From: Prolixibacteraceae bacterium | GTDB taxonomy: Bacteria; Bacteroidota; Bacteroidia; Bacteroidales; Prolixibacteraceae | Reading direction: 5' to 3' | Assembly: GCA_025355875.1 (NCBI GenBank) | Contig: JANXYV010000100.1 | Location: forward strand, 1 to 64,000 | Length of the DNA: 64,000 nucleotides | Shown here: positions 7,929 to 16,616 of the stretch, piece after piece | How positions within the stretch are numbered: the first letter of the stretch is position 1 | Layout of the letters: each line of letters begins with the position of its first letter | Position numbers and translations under genes: made by a program | The notes under the pieces: generated by a model | Told to the model about the DNA's origin: nothing | The model's database searches: none | What the model saw: only the letters and a program-made list of their open reading frames with translations

Positions 7929-9281
7929 ATGGAAAATACGAACAAAAACGGCATTAACCGGAGAAAGTTTCTCGAATCGACTGCCTTTGCCGGCATCGGA
8001 ATATTAGGCGCCAGCGCTTTGATTTCGGGATGCAAGGATGTGAAAAATGCAAAAATCCTTGGTCTTCCTCCAATTCTGAAAGCAGCGCCCAAAGGCAAGA
8101 AGCTGCGTGCCGGACTGGTTGGTACCGGAAACCGTGGAACAGGAGCTGCCATGAACTTTATTAGTGCCGGGCCGGATATGCACATTGTTGCCCTCGCCGA
8201 TGTATTTGAGGATAAAATGAACGATTGCCGTGAACGGTTTGCCAAAATGAAAATGGAAATTCCGGCTGAAAACTGCTTCTCCGGATTTGACGGATACAAG
8301 AAACTGATGGCGCTGGCTGATGTGGATGTGGTCATTCTGGCCACCCCACCACAATTCAGACCCGAACATTTCAAGGAAGCTGTTCTGCAAAACAAACATG
8401 TATTCATGGAAAAACCGGTGGCCGTTGACCCGGTTGGAATCCGTTCGGTTATTGCCAGTGCGAAAAAAGCCCAGGCAATTGGACTGAATGTAGTAACCGG
8501 AACTCAGCGTCGTCACCAGCAAGATTACATTGAAACATATCAGCAGGTTGCCAATGGGGCCATCGGCAGACCCGTTTCGGCCAGGGCTTTTTGGAACCAG
8601 AACCATGTTTGGTTCCGTACCCGCGAAGAAGGTTGGGATGACATGACGTACATGATCCGGAACTGGAATAATTTTTGTTGGTTATGTGGAGATCATATTC
8701 TGGATACTCATGTTCACAATATCGATGTGATCAACTGGTTTTTGGGCCGTCAACCTGAAAGTGCCGTAGGTTACGGTGGCCGTGCCCGTCGTTTAACCGG
8801 CGATCAGTATGATTTTTTCAGCATCGATTTTGACTATGGCGATGGAGTTTTTTCGCATAGCATGTGCCGGCAGATCGACAATTGTGCCAATGGAACCGGC
8901 GAATTCATAATGGGAACGGAAGGATATACCAACTGTATCAATACCATTTGGAATATGGATGGCACGGTGAAATGGAAATTCAGTTATCCGAAAGATGAAA
9001 ACGGTAACGAAACCGATAAACTGAAGATTCCTCCGTATGTTCAGGAACACATGCATCTTGCCTATGCTATAAGGACCGGCGAATACGTGAACCAGGCCGA
9101 AACTACAGCTCTTTCTACGCTTACGGCAATCATGGCTCGCACAGCAGCCTACACCGGAAAAAAAATTACTTGGGAAGAAATCTATAAATCGGACATGGAC
9201 CTTGGTCCAAAGGAAATAAAATTTGGACCGGTCGGTATGCAGTTTGAAGTCCCGGTTCCGGGAACAGCACACAAAGCATAG
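7929..9281 (+). CDS. Gfo/Idh/MocA oxidoreductase, Tat lipoprotein
   Basis: 450 aa. Starts with a twin-arginine signal (NRRKFLE) ending in a lipobox (LISGC, Cys-35), so exported folded, with cofactor, and lipid-anchored. Rossmann NAD(P)-binding loop GTGNRG at 65-70; catalytic-type EKP at 161-163; C-terminal alpha/beta dimerisation domain. The family includes glucose-fructose oxidoreductase, inositol dehydrogenases and glycoside hydrolases using NAD as a fixed cofactor. Starts 12 nt after the cytochrome/SUMF1 gene, so surely cotranscribed. Substrate cannot be told from sequence; a sugar or sugar acid is likely. Confidence 0.88.
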   Translation: MENTNKNGINRRKFLESTAFAGIGILGASALISGCKDVKNAKILGLPPILKAAPKGKKLRAGLVGTGNRGTGAAMNFISAGPDMHIVALADVFEDKMNDCRERFAKMKMEIPAENCFSGFDGYKKLMALADVDVVILATPPQFRPEHFKEAVLQNKHVFMEKPVAVDPVGIRSVIASAKKAQAIGLNVVTGTQRRHQQDYIETYQQVANGAIGRPVSARAFWNQNHVWFRTREEGWDDMTYMIRNWNNFCWLCGDHILDTHVHNIDVINWFLGRQPESAVGYGGRARRLTGDQYDFFSIDFDYGDGVFSHSMCRQIDNCANGTGEFIMGTEGYTNCINTIWNMDGTVKWKFSYPKDENGNETDKLKIPPYVQEHMHLAYAIRTGEYVNQAETTALSTLTAIMARTAAYTGKKITWEEIYKSDMDLGPKEIKFGPVGMQFEVPVPGTAHKA

Positions 9282-9286
9282 AGGTC

Positions 9287-9388
9287 TGCCCCTTCTCCTC
9301 CGAAAGAGGGGTGTAAAAAAACGTTCAAAATAGTGTACTGAAAGTATTCACCGTTCCTCAAAGTCCCCCAGCGGGGAATCAGGGGGCA
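9287..9388. repeat. CCCC/GGGG palindromic intergenic element
   Basis: Two short C/G hairpins: 9289-9292 with 9308-9311, and 9365-9369 with 9382-9386, 50 nt apart. The outer C- and G-tracts could also pair with each other. Resembles the palindromic C-rich/G-rich spacers common between Bacteroidota genes. No gene inside. Confidence 0.4.
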
Positions 9389-9401
9389 TAACTAAACAAA
9401 A

Positions 9402-10715
9402 ATGGACATTAAAAACTCACGAAGAAATTTTCTCAGGAACTCGCTGTCAGCAGTGGCTGGAGTGGTTGTATTGCCTCATATTATTCCTTCCTCTGCACTG
9501 GGAATGAATGGTAAAGTATCGCCAAGCGACCGGATCGTTATGGGATCAATTGGCGTTGGGTCGCAGGGAACCAGTAACATGAAGGGCTTCCTGGGATTTA
9601 AGGAAGTCCAGTGGGTTTCGATGTGCGACCTTGATTCCGGACACCTTAAAGAGGCTTCAGGCATCGTCAATAAATATTACAAAAACAACGATTGCAGGAC
9701 TCACAAAGATTACCGTGAGTTCCTAGAAAAAGAAAAACTTGACGCAGTTTGTATTTCGGTTCCCGACCATTGGCACAGCTTGACCTACATCGCAGCGGCC
9801 AATAAAAAACTGGATATTTACGGAGAAAAACCTCTGGCCAGAAGCATTGGCGAATCTCGGCATATTGTAAAAGCGGTTCAGAAAAACAAGATTATTTGGC
9901 AAACCGGTAGCTGGCAGCGGTCTCTGAAGAATTTCCGCACAGGCGCCGAATTGGTTTTCAACGGACGACTTGGAAAAGTGGATCATGTTGAAGTTGGTTT
10001 ACCCAATGCCCAAAAGTTGATAGGTATGCCGGCAATTCAGCCTGTTCCTGCTGAACTCGACTGGGAATTTTGGTTGGGATCAGCCCCAAAAGCCCCATAC
10101 CGTGGTGTTTGCCACTGGAACTGGCGCTGGATTCTGGATTATTCCGGGGGTCAGTTAACCGACTGGGCGGGCCATCACATCGACATTGCCCACTGGGGAT
10201 TGGGGTTCGACCGCACCGGGCCAATCGAAGTTTCCGGATTAGGCATTTATCCGCCATCCACTGAACTGTATAATGTTCCGGGAGAATTTGACTTCAACTG
10301 CAAGTATAAAAACGGTATTGTGATTCGTGTGGCCAATGCAGCACGTTTACCCAAAGGAATGGGAGTTACCTGGTATGGCGAAAATGGCTGGATCCACGTT
10401 GACCGCGGAGATGTGCTTACCGCTTCGAAACCGGAACTGATTTCCGAAGAATTGGGACCAAATAAAAAAGCACTTTACAAAAGTGATAACCACATCGGGA
10501 ACTTTTTGGAATGTATCCGCAGCCGGAAAGAAACCATTACTCCGGTTGAAGTGGCTCACCGGTCAATTTCGGTTGCATTGTTAGGCGAAATAGCTATGAC
10601 AACCAAGCAACCAATACAGTGGGATCCTGAAAAAGAACAAATTATCAGTAATGCGGATGCTAGCAAAATGCTGATGCGGTCATTCCGTGCACCATGGAAA
10701 CTGCCAAATATCTAA
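9402..10715 (+). CDS. Gfo/Idh/MocA oxidoreductase, Tat-exported
   Basis: 437 aa. Tat signal SRRNFLR followed by a hydrophobic stretch to about residue 34 with no lipobox, so a soluble periplasmic protein. Rossmann loop GVGSQG at 51-56, EKP at 142-144, then the substrate-binding domain with a Trp-rich segment (about 225-265) ending in DWAGHHIDIAHW. Third gene of the cytochrome/SUMF1 set but divergent from the second; the pair may act on successive intermediates. Substrate unknown. Confidence 0.87.
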   Translation: MDIKNSRRNFLRNSLSAVAGVVVLPHIIPSSALGMNGKVSPSDRIVMGSIGVGSQGTSNMKGFLGFKEVQWVSMCDLDSGHLKEASGIVNKYYKNNDCRTHKDYREFLEKEKLDAVCISVPDHWHSLTYIAAANKKLDIYGEKPLARSIGESRHIVKAVQKNKIIWQTGSWQRSLKNFRTGAELVFNGRLGKVDHVEVGLPNAQKLIGMPAIQPVPAELDWEFWLGSAPKAPYRGVCHWNWRWILDYSGGQLTDWAGHHIDIAHWGLGFDRTGPIEVSGLGIYPPSTELYNVPGEFDFNCKYKNGIVIRVANAARLPKGMGVTWYGENGWIHVDRGDVLTASKPELISEELGPNKKALYKSDNHIGNFLECIRSRKETITPVEVAHRSISVALLGEIAMTTKQPIQWDPEKEQIISNADASKMLMRSFRAPWKLPNI

Positions 10716-10787
10716 TCAGAACCTGAATTCGAGTCCTATCTTTTCATTCGAAAACAAGGGATTCTTTCCTATACCAACTGAGAGCTG

Positions 10788-10838
10788 CCAGCGACGGAAA
10801 TCATCTTTTTCGGAACTGGCAGTCTTTTCTGACCACTT
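10788..10838 (+). terminator. Possible weak terminator
   Basis: CTGCCAG near 10788 pairs with CTGGCAG before 10838, followed by TCTTTTC. No clean U-run, so weak; may separate the oxidoreductases from the glycosyltransferases. Confidence 0.3.
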
Positions 10839-10890
10839 TGGTACTTGCTCCGAAAACTGTATCTTTAAGCTATTAATTAACAGGTAAATC

Positions 10891-11817
10891 ATGTTTTCAC
10901 TGATCATTCCGGTTTATAACGAAGAAGGAATCATAGACGAACTTGCCGGAAGGGCAGTAAAAACGATCGAATCGGTATCGCCAAACTATGAAATTCTTTT
11001 TGTGAACGATGGAAGCACCGATTCTACCTTACAAAAACTAATCGAAGTCCGGAAAAGGTTTTCCAGGATTAAAATCATCGATCTTTCCAAGAATTTCGGG
11101 CATCAGGCTGCCTTTACCGCCGGACTTGAACTGGCCATGGGAAATTATGTTGCCATGATGGACGGCGACCTTCAGGATCCACCCGAATTATTGCCGGAAA
11201 TGTACCGGATGATTAAAGAAGAAGGCTTTGATATTGTGAGCGGAAAACGCAACGGCCGGAAAAGCAAGCGACTGAGATTAATAACCAACCTGTTCCATTC
11301 GTTCTTTAAGAAGGTCGCCGGAATTGGCGAAATTGAAAATACCGGAAACTTTTCAATCATGAACCGTGCTGCGGTCAATGCGCTGGTTCAAATGAAAGAA
11401 TCGATCCGCTACCTGCCGGGAATGCGCTCGTTCATCGGTTTCAGGCAAGGTTATGTGGAATATATGCGCGAAGACAGGCTCAAAGGGAAGCCTAAAATGA
11501 GCTTGAGCAAACTCATGGTCCTGGGGGCCGATGCCATTTTTTCGTTTTCGAAATTCCCGATTAAAGTATGTCTCTTCTTAGGTACTCTGGGAACCATTAT
11601 CTTCTTTTTTGCGGGAATCTATGCCCTGATCGACAAACTATTTGGCCATTCTTTACTTGGCTGGTCATCAACTGTGTTGAGCATCTATTTTTTAGGATCG
11701 ATCCAATTGGTTTTTCTAGGGGTCATGGGCGAATATGTTTACCGGATCTATAAAGAATCGCAAAACCGGCCCATTTACCTCGTGAAGAAGTTTTACGACG
11801 CTGAAACTGAACAATGA
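10891..11817 (+). CDS. GT2 family glycosyltransferase, GtrB/DPM-like
   Basis: 308 aa. GT-A fold with VNDGSTDST near 38-46, MDGDLQDPPE near 90-99 and an ENTGNFSIMNR segment, then two C-terminal membrane helices (about 225-250 and 262-285). This is the layout of bactoprenol-phosphate glycosyltransferases such as GtrB, which make undecaprenyl-phosphate sugars on the cytoplasmic face. Its stop overlaps the next gene's ATG (ATGA), implying coupled translation with the membrane glycosyltransferase that probably uses the lipid-linked sugar. Confidence 0.88.
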   Translation: MFSLIIPVYNEEGIIDELAGRAVKTIESVSPNYEILFVNDGSTDSTLQKLIEVRKRFSRIKIIDLSKNFGHQAAFTAGLELAMGNYVAMMDGDLQDPPELLPEMYRMIKEEGFDIVSGKRNGRKSKRLRLITNLFHSFFKKVAGIGEIENTGNFSIMNRAAVNALVQMKESIRYLPGMRSFIGFRQGYVEYMREDRLKGKPKMSLSKLMVLGADAIFSFSKFPIKVCLFLGTLGTIIFFFAGIYALIDKLFGHSLLGWSSTVLSIYFLGSIQLVFLGVMGEYVYRIYKESQNRPIYLVKKFYDAETEQ

Positions 11818-13880
11818 CTGAAAAGCATTTGAAGATTTTATTCATTGTCCTGGCACTGGTCTTGCTGTCTGGTATGCTTTTAACGAGTCGGGATGCCTGT
11901 ATCTCGGGTGACGAGGAAGTGCATTACAAACAGTCTGAAATGGTATACCAATACTTTAGTACCCTTGGCAAAGACCAATCCTCGCTCAATACGCCCAAAA
12001 CCCATCTTCAATACTATGGACAAGTTTTCGACAACCTGACTACTTTTCTGATTCACTGGTTTCATATCGAAGATATTTATAGTTTCCGCCACCTGATGTG
12101 CAGCTTTTCAGGATGGCTGACGATTTTGGTAACAGCCTTATTTGCTGCATGGATTTCAGGATACGGTGCGGCAATCCTGGTTTTGTTGCTGTTCGCCGTT
12201 TCTCCGACATTTCTCGGACATGCACAAAACAACCTGAAAGATATTCCTTTTGCACTGGCCTATATTTCAGGTATTTTTTATTCGCTGAAACTGGTTTTTT
12301 CGGAAGGAAAACCTTCAAAGAAAACGATCATTCTTTTGATTTTAAGCATTGCTTTGTCAATCGGGATTCGCATCGGGGGAATTCTTGTGCTGTTTTATCT
12401 GGGCTTTTTTATGCTTTGGAAAATTGGTTGGAATTGGATAACAGATAAAAAACCGGACTCGCAAATCATGAAAAAGAACCTGATTCTGTTCGTTGGAATT
12501 TCATTGGCTGCTTTTCTGCTGGGTATAGTTTGCTGGCCCTACGCGCTGCAAAACCCGATTCTGAATCCATGGAAATCGTTTCAGGTTATGGAGCATTTCC
12601 CGACCACCGTCAGGCAACTGTTTGAAGGACGATTCGAATGGTCCGACTTCCATCCCTGGTATTATTTGCCTAAATATATGGCGATCACCATCCCAATCTT
12701 AGTATTTTCAGGAATCATCGCCTTTTTCCTGAATACGCGAAAAAGTTTCTGTCCCGACCAGCAACTCCAATTGGTTGCAGTTGGATTCACCATCATATTC
12801 CCGGTCATTTTTGTGCTGATCCGGCATTCGAACCTCTACGGTTCGTGGCGGCATTTTCTGTTTGTTTATCCCGGAATCGTTCTTCTCTCAGCGCTTGGAT
12901 TTCACGCATCTTTAACCAGGTATAAAAGTCGTTTGATCCGAATTGCTACCATCCTGCTGATGATGATTTTGATGGTTCATCCGGTCAGATTTATGGCTGC
13001 CAATCATCCTTTTTATTACCTGTATTACAATGAGTTTACCGGAGGTTTGAAAGGTGCCTATGGAAATTACGAAACCGATTATTATTACCACAGCATGCGC
13101 AAAGGTGCCGAATGGCTTCAGGAATACCTGAAAACCAAACCGGATACCGGAAAAACAATTGTTGGCGGAAATTTCCCTTCTCAATGGTATTTCAGGAAGA
13201 ATCCGTCTGTAAAATTCGTCTATTCTCCTTATCCAAACCGGAGTGAATATGATTGGGATTATCTGATTGCAGCCAACAGCTATTTTTCGCCTTTTAATCT
13301 AAAAAATAATCGGTGGCCGCCTTCCAATACGATCCACACGATTTTTGTTGATGGAGTCCCGGTTTGTGCTGTAATTGAACGGCTTACCAAAGATGATTTT
13401 CGGGGATTTCAGGAGCAGAAAAAGGGCGATTACATTAAATCTGCGTTGTTATTTGAAAAAGCGTTGAAGACAGACCCTCAAAATGAATGGATCTGTTATA
13501 AATTTGCGGAATTATTAATGAGCTCAGGGAAAAAGGATGAAGCGGGTAAAATGCTTGAAAAGTGTTTGGAAATTAACCCTGAAAACGAATGGGCATTGGA
13601 ATTGATGGGAGATTTGGCATTAGCAAATGAAAATTTTGGAGAAGCAGAAGCTTGCTATCAAAAGGCCATATTGCTGAATCGCAAATTTTTCAGGGTCTAT
13701 CCGAAACTGGCCGGTATTTATGCAAAAGATGATCCCGGAAAAGCACGGGGTGTTTTGCGAAATTGCCTGAAGATGGATTCGAAGTATAAACCTGCGCTTC
13801 AGGCTTTGGCAGATACCTATCGGAAAACTGATCCGGTAACCGCCGGGAAATATGATGAACAGATAAATAAATTGAAATAA
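11814..13880 (+). CDS. GT39/ArnT-like membrane glycosyltransferase with C-terminal TPRs
   Basis: 688 aa. The first 420 residues form a polytopic membrane domain with an early acidic loop (SGDEEVHYKQ, near 30) as in PMT/ArnT-type enzymes that take sugar from a polyprenyl phosphate donor outside the membrane. A soluble region follows, and TPR-like helical pairs from about 525 to 685. Translationally coupled to the GT2 gene, which likely makes its donor. The TPR tail may hold a protein acceptor or partner. Acceptor unknown. Confidence 0.82.
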   Translation: MTEKHLKILFIVLALVLLSGMLLTSRDACISGDEEVHYKQSEMVYQYFSTLGKDQSSLNTPKTHLQYYGQVFDNLTTFLIHWFHIEDIYSFRHLMCSFSGWLTILVTALFAAWISGYGAAILVLLLFAVSPTFLGHAQNNLKDIPFALAYISGIFYSLKLVFSEGKPSKKTIILLILSIALSIGIRIGGILVLFYLGFFMLWKIGWNWITDKKPDSQIMKKNLILFVGISLAAFLLGIVCWPYALQNPILNPWKSFQVMEHFPTTVRQLFEGRFEWSDFHPWYYLPKYMAITIPILVFSGIIAFFLNTRKSFCPDQQLQLVAVGFTIIFPVIFVLIRHSNLYGSWRHFLFVYPGIVLLSALGFHASLTRYKSRLIRIATILLMMILMVHPVRFMAANHPFYYLYYNEFTGGLKGAYGNYETDYYYHSMRKGAEWLQEYLKTKPDTGKTIVGGNFPSQWYFRKNPSVKFVYSPYPNRSEYDWDYLIAANSYFSPFNLKNNRWPPSNTIHTIFVDGVPVCAVIERLTKDDFRGFQEQKKGDYIKSALLFEKALKTDPQNEWICYKFAELLMSSGKKDEAGKMLEKCLEINPENEWALELMGDLALANENFGEAEACYQKAILLNRKFFRVYPKLAGIYAKDDPGKARGVLRNCLKMDSKYKPALQALADTYRKTDPVTAGKYDEQINKLK

Positions 13881-13900
13881 ACATTTTAAAAGTGGACAAA

Positions 13901-14155
13901 ATGAAAAAATTAGTGATGTTGGCCGTCCTTGGCCTGTTATTTATTGGCGGAACTGCCAAAATCTACGCTCAGCAAGATTCAGCCAAGGCTGCCGAAGCTC
14001 CGAAAGATACGATCTCAATCGACAACATGGATCCGAAGTTCTATGAAGAAGAAGCTCCCAAAGAATCTTCAAATTCGACACTCTTTGCTGTTATTGGCGG
14101 TGTCGTGGTCATTGGCGGTGCTGCTTTCTACTTCATGAAGAGGAAGAAGAAATAA
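13901..14155 (+). CDS. Small signal-peptide/membrane-anchor protein
   Basis: 84 aa from the ATG at 13901; a GTG at 13892 in frame adds three residues and is less likely. Signal peptide (LVMLAVLGLLFIGGTAKIYAQ), acidic Ala/Pro/Glu linker, then a C-terminal helix (LFAVIGGVVVIGGAAFYF) ending FMKRKKK. Predicted topology: outside linker, single span, basic inside tail. 20 nt after the GT39-like gene and before a terminator, so last in that operon. The linker has many Ser and Thr and could be an acceptor for the glycosyltransferases (inference). Function unknown. Confidence 0.6.
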   Translation: MKKLVMLAVLGLLFIGGTAKIYAQQDSAKAAEAPKDTISIDNMDPKFYEEEAPKESSNSTLFAVIGGVVVIGGAAFYFMKRKKK

Positions 14156-14191
14156 GGAAAAGAAAATCTCCTTTCAAAAAAAGGCATTAAA

Positions 14192-14227
14192 AAAAGAGAT
14201 GAACACAAACTGTGGTTCATCTCTTTT
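14192..14227. terminator. Bidirectional terminator
   Basis: 13-bp stem (14192-14204 with 14215-14227), A-run on the left and T-run on the right, between convergent genes ending at 14155 and 14251. Confidence 0.8.
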
Positions 14228-14250
14228 ACTTATCCCCGATTTGGATTGAA

Positions 14251-15633
14251 TCAGGCGGCTTCCGTGAGGAAGATATATCGGATTACAACCAGACAGAACA
14301 AAAGGTACATCATCCAATGTACATTCTTGGCCTTTCCAGTAATTACTTTTAACAAGGTATAGAAGATGATGCCGGCAGCAACTCCGTTCGCAATGCTATA
14401 GGTAAACGGCATCATGATGATACACATGAATGCTGGGAAACCTTCGGTAAAATCTTCGAAATCAATATCCTTGATGGCTGAAACCATCAGCAGACCCACA
14501 ATGATGAGAGCAGGTGCAGTTGCTGCATTTGGAATCAGTGTGGCGAGCGGAGCAAGTACCAAAGCTAAAAGGAAAAGAATCCCGGTTGTAACCGCAGTCA
14601 AACCAGTCCGTCCACCTTCGCCGATACCGGCGGCACTTTCGACATAAGCGGTAACGGTGCTGGTTCCCATCAAAGCTCCGAACGAAACTCCGAAAGCATC
14701 GACCAGCATGGCTTTCCCGATCTTCGGCGAATTACCGTCCTTATCAATCAGTCCGGCTTTGTTTGCCGTGCCCACCAGCGTTCCGAAGGTGTCGAACAAT
14801 TCAACAAATGTGAAAGTGAACACCACGGTCCAGATTCCCATACTCAGAGCTCCCCGAATGTCGAGTTCAAATACGGCAAGGTGTGAAAAATCGGGTAGAG
14901 AAAATGGCGAGAACCCAGATGCAATTTTGGTTACTCCCATTGGAATACCAATAATGGTGGTTACAATAATCCCGATAAGTAAAGAGCCTTTCACACGAAG
15001 CGCCATCAATGCGGAGGTGATGGCCAGACCGATCAGGCAAAGCAGCATGCTCATGTTTTTCAGACTTCCAAAACCAATGTTCCATTCAAAAAACATCAGG
15101 TTTGACTGGCCTTTTGTAGCATTCAGATGATCGAGTGTCGGCGGTATTACATTCGCCGAGGCGACCATGATTTCAGAAAGTTTCAATCCAATAATGGTAA
15201 TGAACAAACCGATCCCCACGGTAATCGCCACTTTCAGCGAACGTGGAACAGCGACCACCAAAATCTGACGTACTTTAGTGATGGTGAGCAGAATGAAGAT
15301 CAATCCTGAAATGAAAACGGCACCCAGGGCGACTCTCCATGGCATTCCGATTCCGGCCAATGCAACCGTAGCGAAAAAGGCATTCAGTCCCATTCCCGGA
15401 GCCAAAGCAATCGGGAAATTGGCAACCAGACCCATGGCGATGGTTACAAAACCGGCAGCAATGGCGGTAGCAAAGAAGACGGCATTTTTATCCATTCCGG
15501 TGGCCGAAAGAATATTCGGGTTCAGGAAAAGGATGTAGGCCATGGTCATGAAGGTGGTGATTCCTGCAATGATCTCGGTGCGAACAGAAGTTTTGTTCTC
15601 CTGAAGTTTAAAAAACTTGTTTATAAATTCCAT
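14251..15633 (-). CDS. NCS2 purine permease (AzgA-like)
   Basis: 460 aa, about 12 membrane helices. Contains the N-terminal segment TEIIAGITTFMTMAYILFLNP and later GAxMGTSTVTAYVESAAGI and GGRTGL typical of the AzgA branch of the xanthine/uracil permease fold (adenine, guanine and hypoxanthine proton symporters). It follows by 10 nt a Tsx-like outer membrane protein gene, so outer and inner membrane steps of purine uptake appear to be coexpressed. Confidence 0.9.
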   Translation of the reverse strand: MEFINKFFKLQENKTSVRTEIIAGITTFMTMAYILFLNPNILSATGMDKNAVFFATAIAAGFVTIAMGLVANFPIALAPGMGLNAFFATVALAGIGMPWRVALGAVFISGLIFILLTITKVRQILVVAVPRSLKVAITVGIGLFITIIGLKLSEIMVASANVIPPTLDHLNATKGQSNLMFFEWNIGFGSLKNMSMLLCLIGLAITSALMALRVKGSLLIGIIVTTIIGIPMGVTKIASGFSPFSLPDFSHLAVFELDIRGALSMGIWTVVFTFTFVELFDTFGTLVGTANKAGLIDKDGNSPKIGKAMLVDAFGVSFGALMGTSTVTAYVESAAGIGEGGRTGLTAVTTGILFLLALVLAPLATLIPNAATAPALIIVGLLMVSAIKDIDFEDFTEGFPAFMCIIMMPFTYSIANGVAAGIIFYTLLKVITGKAKNVHWMMYLLFCLVVIRYIFLTEAA

Positions 15634-15643
15634 TTTCGTTTGA

Positions 15644-16345
15644 TTAGAAAGTGTATTTCAAAGCAATGGTTGGATTGATATAGAATCCTTTGTTTCTATT
15701 TCCGGTAAAGTTATATCCAAGTTCTTCTTCGCTACCCACGGCAAATTTCGAAGTCACATTGTACCAGATTTGCGGTTCAGAAAGGAATACGTACGTAGTT
15801 TTGTCAGTTCCAAAATTGTTGTCTTCTTTCCAGAAGTCGGCAAACCCGTCGAAACGCATCTTGCCTTTCAGGAAGTTGACATACCATACACCAGTAAGCT
15901 GGAACGAAGCTTTATTTTTCCCCTGGATACTTTTGAACAAGGTCTGGATGGTGAATCCGCTTGAAAAATCTTTTGCATTCCTTGAATATTCCACACCTCC
16001 CAAATACGCATTGTTAATCTGGTAAGCGCCACCTGCATCCGGTGTTTTCCACTGACCCATACCACCATTGTACTCGATATGTGCAGCAAACGGCGATTTC
16101 CCAAGATTGAATGACCGGGAAATTTCCCAATATGCCAGACTCACTCCATGAATGTTATGATCCAGATCGCCATAATTCATGTCAATAAAAAAGAAGGTGT
16201 TCCCTGTTTTGTCAGGCTTGAACATTTCAACGGTTGTAGTCAGGAAATGCCGTTCTTTCCCCATGTCGTAATGGGTCTGAATGTTTTGCGAAACCGCAGC
16301 CAACGCAAGAAAACCAATGAATAAAAGGAGGACTAATTTCTTCAT
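15644..16345 (-). CDS. DUF5020 outer membrane protein, Tsx-like
   Basis: 233 aa with signal peptide (LVLLLFIGFLALAAVSQ), then alternating aromatic beta strands ending in a terminal Phe (TIALKYTF), the mark of an outer membrane barrel. The pattern (YDMGKERHFLTTTVEMF) fits DUF5020, related to Tsx nucleoside channels. Upstream by 10 nt of an NCS2 purine permease, supporting a nucleoside or nucleobase channel role. Confidence 0.8.
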   Translation of the reverse strand: MKKLVLLLFIGFLALAAVSQNIQTHYDMGKERHFLTTTVEMFKPDKTGNTFFFIDMNYGDLDHNIHGVSLAYWEISRSFNLGKSPFAAHIEYNGGMGQWKTPDAGGAYQINNAYLGGVEYSRNAKDFSSGFTIQTLFKSIQGKNKASFQLTGVWYVNFLKGKMRFDGFADFWKEDNNFGTDKTTYVFLSEPQIWYNVTSKFAVGSEEELGYNFTGNRNKGFYINPTIALKYTF

Positions 16346-16616
16346 AATCTTGTATTTAAGTTAAATGTTTATTTTTGCTAAAAATAGTTAAAAAACGGTA
16401 TGTGATTCCTGATTGTCGTTTTACCGGCAGATTTGTTATTAACAGTTTTTTAACATATTTCGGAGTTGAAATTCAGCGACTTATCGGAATTGGACTTCGG
16501 ATTCAGAAATATTTTCTTAACTTCATGCACAATTTCGCAATCCGGATTGTTACATTCTTATAAAATAGCATTCAGAGTTAATGATCATTTTTTGATAACT
16601 AATAGAACAAACCAAG
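16346..16616. other. Divergent intergenic region
   Basis: 271 bp, AT-rich, between the minus-strand purine uptake pair and the plus-strand aldo/keto reductase. It should hold both promoters, but I see no consensus -33/-7 pair and no clear purine riboswitch structure. Confidence 0.4.

Noticed and set aside
12098-12448. 116-codon frame within the GT39-like gene
   Set aside because: Out-of-frame shadow of a membrane protein.
16346-16616. Purine riboswitch before the purine uptake pair
   Set aside because: No conserved three-way junction sequence found on either strand.
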